Assembly: GCF_024171695.1 (NCBI RefSeq) | Contig: NZ_JAMTCF010000002.1 | Span: forward strand, 434,001 to 498,000 | Source: Actinosynnema pretiosum | GTDB lineage: Bacteria; Actinomycetota; Actinomycetes; Mycobacteriales; Pseudonocardiaceae | Direction of reading: 5' to 3' | Length of the DNA: 64,000 nucleotides | In this document: one piece after another, positions 63,994-64,000 of the stretch | Numbering within the stretch: position 1 is the stretch's first letter | Layout: each line of letters starts with the position of its first letter | Program-made: the position numbers and the translations under genes | Notes under the pieces: model-generated | What the model saw: only the letters and a program-made list of their open reading frames with translations | What the model was told of the DNA's origin: nothing | Databases searched by the model: none

Positions 63994-64000
63994 GTACGGG

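Overview
This window is high-GC actinobacterial chromosome. Codon third positions are nearly always G or C, GTG and TTG starts are common, and many genes appear to be leaderless. It contains an actinobacterial fatty-acid synthase II operon with its PucR-type regulator, a homodimeric AceE, a cytochrome bc1-aa3 branch with a di-haem QcrC, ErpA, a DUF3043 protein, and an F420-type (LLM) oxidoreductase. Gene content and order resemble the conserved backbone shared by mycobacteria and streptomycetes. A filamentous member of the Pseudonocardiales (Actinosynnema or Saccharothrix type) is my best guess, but that is an inference.

Layout. 0.3-5.2 kb: a compact class III lanthipeptide cluster with an ABC exporter, an AmfS/SapB-like precursor peptide and a LanKC synthetase. 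6.5-11.5 kb: the fasR-fabD-fabH-acpP-fabF block. 11.8-17.8 kb: a mechanosensitive-channel-like protein, an FMN riboswitch with a PnuX/RibM riboflavin transporter, an orphan sugar-binding lipoprotein and an unusual cyclase-like/binding-protein fusion. 18-22.1 kb: aceE, a DUF3052 gene, ahpE and tRNA-Val(UAC). 22.4-34 kb: small membrane proteins, lipA and lipB separated by accessory redox and hydrolase genes, an XRE regulator with a divergent SnoaL-NmrA pair, a PAP2 phosphatase and a TIGR01777 epimerase. 34-45.3 kb: two-lipoyl-domain E2, lipoamide dehydrogenase, leucyl aminopeptidase, ilvE and cobU-cobT-cobS.

45.4-48.3 kb holds the most interesting accessory cassette: a 237-residue protein ending in an SCP1.201/DddA-like cytidine deaminase domain, followed by two tandem, clearly paralogous Imm1-family immunity genes. 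It sits inside otherwise conserved housekeeping order. 48.4-64 kb returns to the backbone: DUF3043, erpA, asnB, ctaC-ctaF, plsC, trpD, ctaE-qcrC-qcrA-qcrB, a stand-alone RAM domain protein and a DnaQ-UvrC fusion nuclease.

The housekeeping genes form a coherent set: pyruvate dehydrogenase E1, E2 and E3 with both lipoylation enzymes; fatty-acid elongation, which supplies the octanoyl-ACP that LipB uses; and the terminal respiratory chain. Two non-coding themes recur. One is a TAnnnT hexamer 6-7 nt before the start codon, a leaderless-promoter signature. The other is GC-rich tandem repeats in several intergenic gaps and in one coding linker.
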